The notes under the pieces: generated by a model
The model's input: only the letters and a program-made list of their open reading frames with translations
The model's database searches: none
What the model was told of the DNA's origin: nothing
DNA from: Verrucomicrobiales bacterium
GTDB taxonomy: Bacteria > Verrucomicrobiota > Verrucomicrobiia > Limisphaerales > F1-80-MAGS106
Assembly (NCBI GenBank): GCA_005805305.1
Contig: SYMW01000017.1
Location: 1-45,756, forward strand
Direction: 5' to 3'
Length of the DNA stretch: 45,756 bases
In this document: in pieces, positions 8,961 to 16,791 of the stretch
How positions within the stretch are numbered: the first letter of the stretch is position 1
How the letters are laid out: each line of letters begins with the position of its first letter
Position numbers and translations under genes: made by a program

Positions 8961-9911
8961 TCATCCGCCGACCTGCGGGTGGGGAGTCCCATCCTGCTCA
9001 ACAGGAGCCTTCGGGACGGTCTCCCTGTCATCACCAGCCGCCAATAATTCTCCGAGGAGCGAGCTTTTCTGAGGCAATAAGGTGATGCGGGAGTCCCCCG
9101 CGAGCATTTTCTGAGTCTCCAAAATGTCAAACATCGCGGAGGCGACTTCGGGATCTTGCGAAATTCTCTCCAACGCGGCGCCCACGATCTGGGGGCGCAC
9201 GGCGCCCGCTTTGGCGAATTCGATCGCGGCCTGGCGCTCCGCGGTGCTGGAGATGATGCTGACTTGGTTGGCGCCATCCTGCTTGATGGCTGAAGTCACT
9301 TGCCGCAGTCGATTGACCACCTTGCTCTCGATTTGCCGGGTCATGGCCGCGTCCCGGAAATGAACTTTTCGAATGTAGACAGAGCCTAATTTGTAACCCC
9401 ACTCGTGGGATTTGGGCGAGACTTCCTTGCGCACCGTGCTGCTCATCGAGTGCCGGTTGATGAGCATGCTGGCCAGGGGAAGGTTGCTCAGGCAGCGGAC
9501 CGTCGAGTTGCTCACATTCGCGGCGAGCGACCCCCGAGGATCCGTGTTCTTAAACAAGAAAGACACCGGATCACTCACGAACATTTCATACCAAATCCCA
9601 ATCCCCATGGGCGCGCCTTCCTCGGAGTTCACGGGCTGGCTGCGGAGGTACTCCTGGTCGAGACGCATGTCGAGCACGTGGCGGCTGCCAAGCCACGAGA
9701 CGACGAAGGCTTTCCAACCCATCCTCATGAAGAGGAAATGCAACCCCGGCTCGTCCAGCGTGGCGATCACTTTGCCAAATAGAAGATACACGAAGCAGCG
9801 GCGTTCGGGCACAATGGCATAAAGCCCGAGCACGCGGGCCACGAATAGCGGCAACGGCACGACGACGAAGCAGGCCGCGAATGTAATCACGGCGGCGATG
9901 AATGCGTTCAC
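8961..9911 (-). CDS. SPFH/band-7 membrane protein (second of pair)
   Basis: A 316-aa protein with a hydrophobic N-terminus (about residues 5-32 form one or two membrane segments) followed by a diverged band-7 domain (about 38-235) ending in a helical stretch with ERQAAIEFAKAGAVRPQIVGAAL, typical of the alpha-helical flotillin/HflC region. It overlaps the upstream partner by 4 bases (ATGA), so the two are co-translated and likely form a hetero-oligomer as HflK and HflC do. Unlike HflKC, no protease gene (ftsH) is nearby. The C-terminal 30 residues are polar and low complexity. A role as membrane scaffold is inferred; specific function is unknown. Confidence 0.82.
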   Translation of the reverse strand: MNAFIAAVITFAACFVVVPLPLFVARVLGLYAIVPERRCFVYLLFGKVIATLDEPGLHFLFMRMGWKAFVVSWLGSRHVLDMRLDQEYLRSQPVNSEEGAPMGIGIWYEMFVSDPVSFLFKNTDPRGSLAANVSNSTVRCLSNLPLASMLINRHSMSSTVRKEVSPKSHEWGYKLGSVYIRKVHFRDAAMTRQIESKVVNRLRQVTSAIKQDGANQVSIISSTAERQAAIEFAKAGAVRPQIVGAALERISQDPEVASAMFDILETQKMLAGDSRITLLPQKSSLLGELLAAGDDRETVPKAPVEQDGTPHPQVGG

Positions 9912-10900
9912 GGCTTCGCCTCCATGTAAATCTTGTGGGCCTTTTCGAACAAGGCCAAGCGAACGTTGCGCAGGTAGGTGACGAGCGCGGCCGGACCGCT
10001 GCTTTTCAGAGCGGTCAACTGCCCCGCCAACTTCGCGAGTGGCTCCACTTCAGCCTGCGCTCGCAAGGTCTCGATTTCGACGGCCCGCCGGGATTGGACG
10101 ATTTTTTGGTCCGCCCCCGCCTGCGCGAGACTGATGTCTGAGGACACCTGGTTGTAAGCTGTATTGATGGCGGCCAGCGCCGAGTCCACCTCGTGCGGAG
10201 GATCGATCCCCGTGATGAGCGACGCGTCCAGCAGCATGCCATAGCGAGCGGGGCTGGAGCGGCATTCATGGTCCATGTGTTCATTCAGATCCCGCAGATT
10301 CTTACGAATGTCATTGATGGATATCCCCGTGACGATAGTGGCGTCTGGCCCGCCCACTTCGGTGCCTGGATGAGGGTTGGGAGGGGCTTCAAAATTCGCG
10401 ATGCGCTCCCGCAGGACCGCCACAAAATAGCCCATCACAAGCGCGATTGGATTTTTTACCCCGAAGAGGTACGCGTAGAGATTTCTCTCCGATACGCGGT
10501 AGCGAATCTGCCCGGTCAAACCCGTATTCAACTGGTCCTTGGTGACGGCATCGAGAATCGTGCCCCGGGTGTTGGCCTCGGGATCTTCTGGGTCCCAGGC
10601 CATGTTCACAGTCTCCGTGGCGATCGAAACCTTGTAAACACGTTCCCACGGCCACTTGAAATAAGGGCCTCCGGGTGGGATCACTCGCACCTGAGGATAA
10701 GTGTAACGAGACTGTTCATCCGCGTTCAGCGATTCCGAGATGGGATCGTCCGCGGTGGTGAGGTTGTCGATGCGTTGGGCTCGGCCGAAGCTCGTCTTCA
10801 CAGCTCGTTCGTTCTGGTTTACGGTGTAAAGTCCCGCCGCCAGATACCGCACGAGAAACCACGCCACGAACCCAAGAATGCAACCAGTGAGGATCGACAT
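9908..10900 (-). CDS. SPFH/band-7 membrane protein (first of pair)
   Basis: A 330-aa protein with one N-terminal transmembrane helix (about residues 4-24), then the band-7 entry motif YTVNQNERAVKTSFGRAQ (26-43), similar to HflK and stomatin. A long insert includes PPGGPYFKWPWERVYKV and the beta-rich core GLTGQIRYRVSERNLYAYLFGVKNP. The C-terminal part (about 235-310) is helical with alternating Ala, Glu and Gln, expected for the coiled-coil region. It is the first gene of a two-gene unit with the neighbouring SPFH paralogue. A short palindrome lies directly before its start codon. An HflK-like label is reasonable but unproven. Confidence 0.84.
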   Translation of the reverse strand: MSILTGCILGFVAWFLVRYLAAGLYTVNQNERAVKTSFGRAQRIDNLTTADDPISESLNADEQSRYTYPQVRVIPPGGPYFKWPWERVYKVSIATETVNMAWDPEDPEANTRGTILDAVTKDQLNTGLTGQIRYRVSERNLYAYLFGVKNPIALVMGYFVAVLRERIANFEAPPNPHPGTEVGGPDATIVTGISINDIRKNLRDLNEHMDHECRSSPARYGMLLDASLITGIDPPHEVDSALAAINTAYNQVSSDISLAQAGADQKIVQSRRAVEIETLRAQAEVEPLAKLAGQLTALKSSGPAALVTYLRNVRLALFEKAHKIYMEAKP

Positions 10901-10903
10901 AAA

Positions 10904-10919
10904 AGTGTGTTAGCACACT
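10904..10919. promoter_or_regulatory. Palindrome just upstream of the SPFH operon start
   Basis: AGTGTG and CACACT form a perfect inverted repeat around a TTAG spacer, ending only 3 bases before the ATG of the first SPFH gene (read on the - strand). It occupies the place where a Shine-Dalgarno sequence would be expected and none is visible. It could be an operator or an RNA hairpin controlling translation. This is inference from position and symmetry only. Confidence 0.3.
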
Positions 10920-11062
10920 AGTCCTGGGAAACCAGTTCCGACAAGCCGTTTTCCAAAACCCCACGAGGTGGCAGAGCAGGCGGGAGTGCGTCGGTCATTG
11001 GCCCGTGTGCCTCTCAATCCGACCACTCCGGCCTATTCTACAACCCCTCGCCATTCGGCACG

Positions 11063-11119
11063 GCTTTTTCATCCAGGTTTTTGCGAATCTCCTCGAGGTT
11101 CGACTGCCGTTTCAAGGAT
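11063..11119 (-). repeat. Left-half copy of the 160-bp repeat family (copy H)
   Basis: Read on the - strand, the sequence begins CCTTGAAACGGCAGTCGAAC, matching the consensus left terminal inverted repeat, and continues with the family-typical CTGGATGA motif before similarity stops. The right half and right terminal repeat are absent. It lies in a divergent intergenic region. Confidence 0.75.
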
Positions 11120-11257
11120 CCATATGCTGATAATGGGTGTTGTTCGCTCCCGGAGAGCCAGCCAAGCCCGGAGCCCCAAAAAACGAGCGGAGCAGGTTGC
11201 CGCGCGTCGCTCTTTCGGGCCTTGCGTCGGTTCGTGAAATAGCGAGAATCGCAGCCC

Positions 11258-12631
11258 ATGAAATCAAGACCGAAGCTGTGCGTGTTCTTCATCGCGCTGT
11301 CGTGCCTAGTGGGCGGGACGGCATCACGTGCGCAAGACAAGAATGCAGCGGTGGTTCCGAGCGAACGGCTTCAAATCCCTGCCGTCGACGATGGCTTGCC
11401 CGGCGCAGGACCGATTCGGCGTCAAGAATGGTTCCGGAAGCTGTGGCTGGATCGTCGTGCCAAGTGGTCAACTCGGGCCGCTACGGACCGCCATTCCATC
11501 GTCTTTCTCGGCGACTCTATCACCCAGGGTTGGGGAGAAGATTTTAGCGGGTGGTTTGGAGGGCTCAAAATCGCGAATCGCGGTATCAGCGGCGACACAT
11601 CACGAGGCGTGCTCATCCGTGTTAAGGAGGACGTGCTGGCGATCCAACCGCGAGCCGTGGTGCTCCTGATCGGGACCAACGACCTCGAGGAAAAGGCCGA
11701 CCCGGAGGTCATCGCGGGCAATTTGAATCTTCTTCTTGAGGAATTTGCCCGGCACGACCCTAAAATGCCCGTGATCGTCTGCCAGGTCTTTCCCAGTTCA
11801 GCGTCGAAATCGCGGCCATCGGACAAGATCAAGAGGTTGAACCAATTGTATGCCGAAGCCACGAAGGGCAACGCTCAAGTAATCATGGTCGAAACGTGGC
11901 CTCTGTTTGCCGATGCGCAGGGGGATGCGACGCCGTCGGAGTTCCCCGATCTCCTGCACCTTAACCAGGCTGGGTACGCAAAGTGGGCTGGAGCTCTGAG
12001 GCCCCTATTCGCAACCCTCGGATTCCTGGAAACCACCCCTTACGACTACGCTCCCGAACCAGGGTTCGTAAGCCTATTCAATGGGAAAGATCTCACGGGT
12101 TGGGGGTTCAGGCCCACCACCGAAGCCGAAAAAGAATCGGCTCGGAAATGGAAGGCCAGCGATCCCAATGCTCCTCCCTGGCCGATCATCACTGACGCCG
12201 TCAGTTTCGAGGGGCGAACGACTAGCCCCGATGGTCGGTTCGTCGCGAAAAACGGACGATTGATCGTCGCCACTCCCGCCGAAGGACGCAGGATCCAGCA
12301 GCTTTACACGACACGAGAGTTCCCGATGAATTTCATCCTGCGCTTGGAATTCCGGGCCACCCCCAACGCCGACAGCGGCCTCTTCCTGCGAGGGCGGCAG
12401 CTCCAATGCCGGGATTATCCTTTGGCTGGCCCTTACAAAAATCTCGCCCACTACAGGCCAGGCAACTGGAACGAAATGGAAGTGACCGTGAAGGACGGAG
12501 TCGCCTATTGCCTCGCGAACGGCGAGGTGCTGGAGACCGAATTCAAACTTCCGGCCACCGGCCCGATCGGCGTCGAGGGCGACCGCGGTCAAATGGAATA
12601 TCGGCGCATCCGAATCAAAGAATTACCGTAA
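11258..12631 (+). CDS. Secreted SGNH hydrolase fused to 3-keto-disaccharide hydrolase (DUF1080) domain
   Basis: A two-domain exported protein of 457 aa. Residues 1-25 form a signal peptide ending near SRA. Residues 75-255 are an SGNH/GDSL esterase domain: block I VFLGDSITQGW (Ser87), block II Gly in NRGISGDT, block III IGTND (Asn141), block V DLLHLNQAGY (Asp231, His234). Residues 268-456 form a DUF1080 domain (concanavalin-like fold, now called 3-keto-disaccharide hydrolase), starting GFVSLFNGKDLTGW and ending in the family-typical GPIGVEGDRGQMEYRRIRIKEL. Both domains are very common in planctomycetes and verrucomicrobia. Together they suggest deacylation plus sugar cleavage of a periplasmic polysaccharide product. 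The substrate cannot be told from sequence. Confidence 0.9.
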   Translation: MKSRPKLCVFFIALSCLVGGTASRAQDKNAAVVPSERLQIPAVDDGLPGAGPIRRQEWFRKLWLDRRAKWSTRAATDRHSIVFLGDSITQGWGEDFSGWFGGLKIANRGISGDTSRGVLIRVKEDVLAIQPRAVVLLIGTNDLEEKADPEVIAGNLNLLLEEFARHDPKMPVIVCQVFPSSASKSRPSDKIKRLNQLYAEATKGNAQVIMVETWPLFADAQGDATPSEFPDLLHLNQAGYAKWAGALRPLFATLGFLETTPYDYAPEPGFVSLFNGKDLTGWGFRPTTEAEKESARKWKASDPNAPPWPIITDAVSFEGRTTSPDGRFVAKNGRLIVATPAEGRRIQQLYTTREFPMNFILRLEFRATPNADSGLFLRGRQLQCRDYPLAGPYKNLAHYRPGNWNEMEVTVKDGVAYCLANGEVLETEFKLPATGPIGVEGDRGQMEYRRIRIKELP

Positions 12632-12688
12632 GCACGTGGGGCGTTGGCGCTTCGAAATTTCCGGCACCACCCGGGCCCCCGCAAGTTA

Positions 12689-13927
12689 CTATAAAGTTCC
12701 GTTGATGGTGAAATCAAAGACATCGAAATTCCTCGGATCACCTGCCGCCTTGACTAAGTAATCCGGCCTCAAAGGCCGAGATACGACGAGGGGCACCATC
12801 TCCTCGTAACGTCCACCGTGGGAACGCAAACCACCCTCGATGGCTTTCAAATCGTGATAGTCCGGTGTGCGTCCCAAGACCACATCGCGTGCCGAAAGCA
12901 CTGCTAAATCGCCGATTCGATCCTCCGGCAGTTCGAGTTTAGAGGCCGCCGATGTTCGGGAGTGAACCTCCGTGATCCCGTTTAAATCCATGAGCCATGT
13001 TCCGACATCCTGTATGCTCAGGCCCGATGGAACATGCACCGCGGCAAACGAGCCGAGCGCGCCGTGATGCACCACATAAGGGTCCGTGATGGGCAGAATA
13101 ACCCTGAAGCCCGCTCCAAATCTCGCCTCCAGCATCGTTTCCAAGTAAAGCACGTTTGGGGAGCCATCCGGTCGCTGCTTGGAGTTCATGCCGTGATCCG
13201 CGGTGATGCCGATGACGGCGCCCGAATCCTCCAGTCTTCCCAAACAGGCATCCACTCCCGCGTAGAATTCCAACGCGCCGCTAGCTTCTGGGGCGAACTT
13301 GTGCTGGATGAAATCGGTCGTTGAGAGGTAGAGAAAATCGGCTCTCCTATCCCTCAATAATGCGGCGCCAGCCTCAAGCACATAAAGACTCGCTTCGGCG
13401 CTGTAAATTGGCGGGGTCGGTTTTCCCACCAATTGCTCGACGTCCCCGATCCCGTGACTTTCCGGGCGGGCCGCATTCGCCTTCTCTGAGGAGAAAGCAA
13501 TGCCGTCGAGTTCGTGAGCGAAGATATCCCTGAGTTTTTCTTTAGCAGTCACGACGGCCACCCGCCTGCCGGCCTTCGCGGCGGCGGCGAGGATAGTTCC
13601 GGCTCGCAGAAACCGCGCCGAATTCATCATCACTTCCTGGCCGGTGGAGGTGTCATAGAAGAAATTACCACCGATGCCATGCACGGAGGGAGGCACGCCG
13701 GTGACGATGGATGCATTGTTGACGTTTGTGAACGAAGGAAGCGCGCCCCGGACCATGCAGCGATGCCCTTCCACCGATAGGCGAAGGAGGTTCGGCATTA
13801 ATCCTCTGGAGGTCGCCGCATCCAAATACTCATCCGCCGAGCCATCCAGGCAAACGACGACCACAGGCCGTTCCGGAGCCGCATAATGGCGTCCATTCAC
13901 ATAGAAACTCGCCGGTTGAATTTTCAT
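12689..13927 (-). CDS. phnA: Phosphonoacetate hydrolase PhnA
   Basis: An alkaline-phosphatase-superfamily enzyme of 412 aa that cleaves phosphonoacetate to acetate and phosphate with two zinc ions. Visible features are VVVVCLDGSADEY with metal-ligand Asp28, the Thr nucleophile region PSFTNVNNASIVTG (Thr67), IHG-type GVPPSVHGIGGNFFYD, the metal ligands in STTDFIQHKF and ITADHGMNSKQ, and a C-terminal HGGRYEE histidine. It follows phnW by 29 bases on the same strand, which strongly supports the phosphonate role over other family members such as nucleotide pyrophosphatases. The aldehyde dehydrogenase PhnY, which would connect the two steps, is not in this window. Confidence 0.9.
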   Translation of the reverse strand: MKIQPASFYVNGRHYAAPERPVVVVCLDGSADEYLDAATSRGLMPNLLRLSVEGHRCMVRGALPSFTNVNNASIVTGVPPSVHGIGGNFFYDTSTGQEVMMNSARFLRAGTILAAAAKAGRRVAVVTAKEKLRDIFAHELDGIAFSSEKANAARPESHGIGDVEQLVGKPTPPIYSAEASLYVLEAGAALLRDRRADFLYLSTTDFIQHKFAPEASGALEFYAGVDACLGRLEDSGAVIGITADHGMNSKQRPDGSPNVLYLETMLEARFGAGFRVILPITDPYVVHHGALGSFAAVHVPSGLSIQDVGTWLMDLNGITEVHSRTSAASKLELPEDRIGDLAVLSARDVVLGRTPDYHDLKAIEGGLRSHGGRYEEMVPLVVSRPLRPDYLVKAAGDPRNFDVFDFTINGTL

Positions 13928-13956
13928 CCGTTTTTAATCTGTAATTTTGGGGAGCA

Positions 13957-15090
13957 TCACAAGCTGACTCCCATGTCCTGAATCACGTCCGCGATGGCGT
14001 GAGTGAGGTCGAGCATGTCGGATTCGAACAGGCGCCCGATGCAACCAACTCGAAAAGTGTCCGCCTGGCTTATCTTTCCTGGGTAAATGATATACCCTCG
14101 GTCGCTGAGGCGGCGATAGAACTCGGCGAATTGAAATTTCGGATCACTGGGAAACAAGAATGAGGTGATGATATGGCTTTGCACGCCGGGCGGGAGATAG
14201 GTCTTGAAACCCATCCGCGACATTTCCCGGTGAAGAGTTTGATGATTCGCCGCGTAACGCGCGCCTCGAGCCTCAACTCCGCCTTCTTGCTCAAACTCTT
14301 TAAGTGCCTGTTCGAAGGCCAGGATGGCATGCGTGGGCGGCGTGTAACGGAATTGGCCGTTCTTTTCGAATCCCCGCCATTGCCCAAGCAAATCCAAACT
14401 CAGACTCCTGGCGCACCCCTCAGAGGCCAGCAGCGATGCCCGGCGGCATATCACGAACGAAAAACCCGGCACTCCTTCCAAGCATTTGTTCGCGGAGGAA
14501 ACCAGAAAATGAATTCCGGCGCGCTCAAAGTCGATGGGGATCGAGCCGAAACTGCTGACGGCATCCACGATGTAGATCTTCCTTGCCTCCTGGACAAGAG
14601 CTCCGATCTCGTGCATCGGGTTGAGCATGCCTGTCGTGGTTTCGCAATGCACGGCGGCAACATGGGTGATGGATGCGTCGCCTTGGAGCCGCTCTCGCAA
14701 CAGGCCAAGATGAGGCGTTTCGTTTTCCGGGGAACGAAAGGCTTCGGCATGCAGCTTGAAATGCCCCGCCATCTGGAGCATGCGCTCACCATACGCGCCA
14801 TTGGACAGTATCAAGATTTTCCCCCCTGCCGGGACCACGGAGCCGATCACGCTTTCGACGCCGAACGTTCCCGTGCCCTGCATCAGGATGGTTTCGTATC
14901 CTCTTTCTCGCGAGAGGCCGACGATTTGCAACAGCTTCTCCCGTATCTCCAGGACCAGGGCGTTGAACTCGAAATGCCAGGAACCCGCGTCCCGCATCAT
15001 GGCCTGTTTCACGCTCAAACTGGTTGTGAGCGGTCCGGGAGTGAACAAAAGCCTATCTTTGGAGGCTGGTAATCGCGATCTCATGGCCAT
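13957..15090 (-). CDS. phnW: 2-aminoethylphosphonate--pyruvate transaminase PhnW
   Basis: A PLP aminotransferase that converts 2-aminoethylphosphonate and pyruvate to phosphonoacetaldehyde and alanine. It shows the family N-terminus LLFTPGPLTTSLSVKQAMMRD followed by GSWHFEFN, the QGTGTFGVES loop, VDAVSSFG with the PLP-ring Asp, and the Schiff-base lysine in SSANKCLEGVPG (Lys202 from this start). I placed the start at the ATG at 15090, 10 bases after GAGAAAGG. The frame continues upstream to an ATG at 15141, but those 17 residues are encoded by a half copy of the dispersed 160-bp repeat. Homologues normally begin close to the LLFTPGPL block. phnA follows directly and degradation of aminoethylphosphonate is implied. 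Confidence 0.9.
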   Translation of the reverse strand: MAMRSRLPASKDRLLFTPGPLTTSLSVKQAMMRDAGSWHFEFNALVLEIREKLLQIVGLSRERGYETILMQGTGTFGVESVIGSVVPAGGKILILSNGAYGERMLQMAGHFKLHAEAFRSPENETPHLGLLRERLQGDASITHVAAVHCETTTGMLNPMHEIGALVQEARKIYIVDAVSSFGSIPIDFERAGIHFLVSSANKCLEGVPGFSFVICRRASLLASEGCARSLSLDLLGQWRGFEKNGQFRYTPPTHAILAFEQALKEFEQEGGVEARGARYAANHQTLHREMSRMGFKTYLPPGVQSHIITSFLFPSDPKFQFAEFYRRLSDRGYIIYPGKISQADTFRVGCIGRLFESDMLDLTHAIADVIQDMGVSL

Positions 15091-15093
15091 GGA

Positions 15094-15157
15094 AGTCAAA
15101 CCTTTCTCATCCAGGATTTCGCAAATCTCCACGAGGTTCAACTGCCGTTTTTAGGGG
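15094..15157 (-). repeat. Left-half copy of the 160-bp repeat family (copy G)
   Basis: Read on the - strand it starts CCCCTAAAAACGGCAGTTGAAC and runs through GATTTGCGAAATCCTGGATG to GAGAAAGGTTTGAC, very close to the consensus. It then ends abruptly at the beginning of phnW. No right half is found. Its GAGAAAGG lies at Shine-Dalgarno distance from the phnW ATG at 15090. Confidence 0.85.
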
Positions 15158-15240
15158 TCAAAAGAACAGGTTGCCCTAAGCCATCGGGGGTTCTTTTTCG
15201 GGAGCCTAAAGCTGGTTTCCTGGCTAATTTCCAACTGAAG

Positions 15241-15276
15241 AGGCCCGAGTTCGGGTGAAAACCCAGACTCGGGCCT
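15241..15276. repeat. Strong two-step hairpin between the cytochrome gene and phnW
   Basis: AGGCCCGAGT (15241-15250) pairs perfectly with ACTCGGGCCT (15267-15276). Inside, GGGT and ACCC pair around a GAAA tetraloop. It lies downstream of the small cytochrome gene (- strand) and upstream of phnW. No T-tract follows on either strand, so it is a stable RNA hairpin or a factor-dependent terminator or attenuator rather than a classical intrinsic terminator. Confidence 0.6.
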
Positions 15277-15334
15277 CCGATGCGCCTCTTCAAGGCGGAG
15301 GATATGATGAGATCGGTGGGGTGATAAACTTTGC

Positions 15335-15730
15335 TTAATCGGGCTTGTGCACACTGTGACAGGCTTTGCAATTCACCGCTTCCTTGAACTGAGCGGCGGC
15401 GTTCGCATCGCCCTTTCGCAACGAAATCGTTGCCGCGAGGAGCTTGCCGGACTTTTCCTTCCAACTGGCATCGTCACCCTTGGGAGGCTTTTCCTTGGCC
15501 ATGATCTTATAGGCGTCGACCAAACCCTCCAATTCTTTCTTCGTGGCGTTTCCGTCCTGCGCCTTTTTCACAACCGTATCGATCCCTTTGGGCGCCTTGT
15601 GATACTTCTGCATCGCTGCTTTGATGGGGTCTTCCTTCGCGTCTGCGGCGTTGGATCGCCAACAAACCGCACTCGCCAACAACAGACCGGCGAGGCTGGC
15701 TTGGGACCATGCTTGGATATGTTTCTTCAT
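15335..15730 (-). CDS. Small exported c-type cytochrome with C-terminal CxxCH
   Basis: A 131-aa protein with a signal peptide (Lys-rich start, hydrophobic 12-23, likely cleavage after SNA near residue 28) and a lysine-rich helical body. A single heme-binding motif CKACH (121-125) lies only six residues from the C-terminus. This layout (helical bundle, C-terminal CxxCH) is that of cytochrome c prime/c556-type proteins, and Met40 could be the distal ligand. It is shorter than classic class II cytochromes c. The partner is unknown. A stable hairpin follows the gene. Confidence 0.78.
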   Translation of the reverse strand: MKKHIQAWSQASLAGLLLASAVCWRSNAADAKEDPIKAAMQKYHKAPKGIDTVVKKAQDGNATKKELEGLVDAYKIMAKEKPPKGDDASWKEKSGKLLAATISLRKGDANAAAQFKEAVNCKACHSVHKPD

Positions 15731-16008
15731 GCTTTCTATCGTTTCTTGAGTTTGAGGTTGATCTAACGGGAAAGAAGGTTTGAGGACCGACGTGAATCGT
15801 CACGGATCGGTTTTCAAAACTCTTTCTGAGCCACAGATAGGACCGTCTTTCAGGGCGCACACCCCGATTCAGGATCATTGATCGTTCGGAGGTTCCAAGG
15901 GTTACAAAGAAAGGCTATCAAGGAGCCGGTGTCCGGGAAATTCAGCCTTGCCACGGTCGTTTCCGCCAAAATCTCGCGCTCACCCGCGGCACGAGACCGA
16001 CATGGGTT
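15731..16008. other. Intergenic region upstream of the cytochrome gene
   Basis: About 280 bases with no gene that I can support. The region should contain the promoter of the cytochrome gene and the 3' end of the upstream unknown gene. I see no repeat family member or intrinsic terminator. Confidence 0.35.
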
Positions 16009-16545
16009 TCACTGGTTCTTGATGATGACAGTGGGATCCACGAGGCGCACGATCGTTTGGCCATCGCACAGAGCCACGATCGAGTATTTATAAACCCAGC
16101 CGATGGATGGGTTGTCACGAACTCGAAGGAATTTAATGCCTGAGACCACGCCTCCCACCCCCGGCAGGGTGCCTTTGAGATTTCCCGGGTCAGTCCCGCC
16201 GGCGGGGTCCGGGAGCAGATAAACGATTTCATCGTGCTTATGAAACGGAGAGCTCTTTTGCCGGGATCGAGGGTCGGCAGGGTTTTCACCGGTTTGCGCG
16301 ATGATGACGAGATCGGCCGTTTCGATGATATTGGAATGGGGAGAAGTTGGGCATCGGATGAAATGAAAGAAGAGTCTTCCATGCTTGGCGGCAGTGCTGA
16401 ACTGGGCGGGTTCGTAGAGCAGAGGCAGTTGTTCATTCTTCAATTCATCCTTTCCTTCCGGATCTCTAAAAAGCAACGGTTGATGGTTCGTGTCCAACAT
16501 GACGTAGATATTTTGAACCTCAGGAGTAGCGATGGTGGGTGTCAT
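16009..16545 (-). CDS. Unknown protein (178 aa)
   Basis: I do not recognise this protein. It starts at an ATG at 16545 (an in-frame TTG lies 12 bases upstream), has no signal peptide or membrane segment, and carries mixed hydrophobic and charged stretches such as QNIYVMLDTNHQPLLFRDPEG and GIKFLRVRDNPSIGWVYKYS that look like a beta-rich soluble domain. A competing frame (16436-15942) on the same strand is rich in Ser and Pro and less likely. It lies between the small cytochrome and the kinase-TPR gene, all on the - strand but separated by 250 bases or more, so an operon is doubtful. Confidence 0.5.
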   Translation of the reverse strand: MTPTIATPEVQNIYVMLDTNHQPLLFRDPEGKDELKNEQLPLLYEPAQFSTAAKHGRLFFHFIRCPTSPHSNIIETADLVIIAQTGENPADPRSRQKSSPFHKHDEIVYLLPDPAGGTDPGNLKGTLPGVGGVVSGIKFLRVRDNPSIGWVYKYSIVALCDGQTIVRLVDPTVIIKNQ

Positions 16546-16791
16546 GGGAAGAATCAAAGGTCTGAATTGCTGAAAGGGAAAGTTCTCTTGATTGTGGCCC
16601 TCAGTTCTAGGCGAGGTGTGAATTTTTGGGAAGCAAATTAAGCACTACGTCTTAAATTCTTGCCGAGGCGTTCGAGTGGTTTTTTGGGGTAACCGAGGCG
16701 GCGAGGAGATGCTTCTGACCATGGAAGGGTGAGCCGATCGTTCCGAGAAGCGGGACCCTTGAACTGCTTCAAAGGCTGATTTTGGAAAACT

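Larger units (their letters stand above)
10901..11257. other. Divergent intergenic region with a half repeat
   Basis: The region lies between the divergently transcribed SPFH pair and the SGNH-DUF1080 gene. It holds a 16-base palindrome next to the SPFH start and a left-half copy of the 160-bp repeat family. I see no gene in the rest. Open frames of 80-100 codons here are chance products. Confidence 0.5.

Noticed and set aside
8961-10900. Naming the SPFH pair hflK/hflC
   Set aside because: The pair organisation fits, but the sequences are diverged, ftsH is absent and other SPFH families also occur in pairs, so a gene symbol is not justified.
12632-12688. Possible bidirectional terminator between the SGNH-DUF1080 gene and phnA
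   Set aside because: Only short GC-rich symmetry (CCCGGGCCCCC) is seen, with no adequate stem and no T-tract.
15942-16436. Alternative minus-strand frame (164 codons) for the unknown gene at 16009-16545
   Set aside because: Very Ser/Pro-rich, no good start, and it overlaps a frame with more balanced composition and strand-like hydrophobic periodicity.
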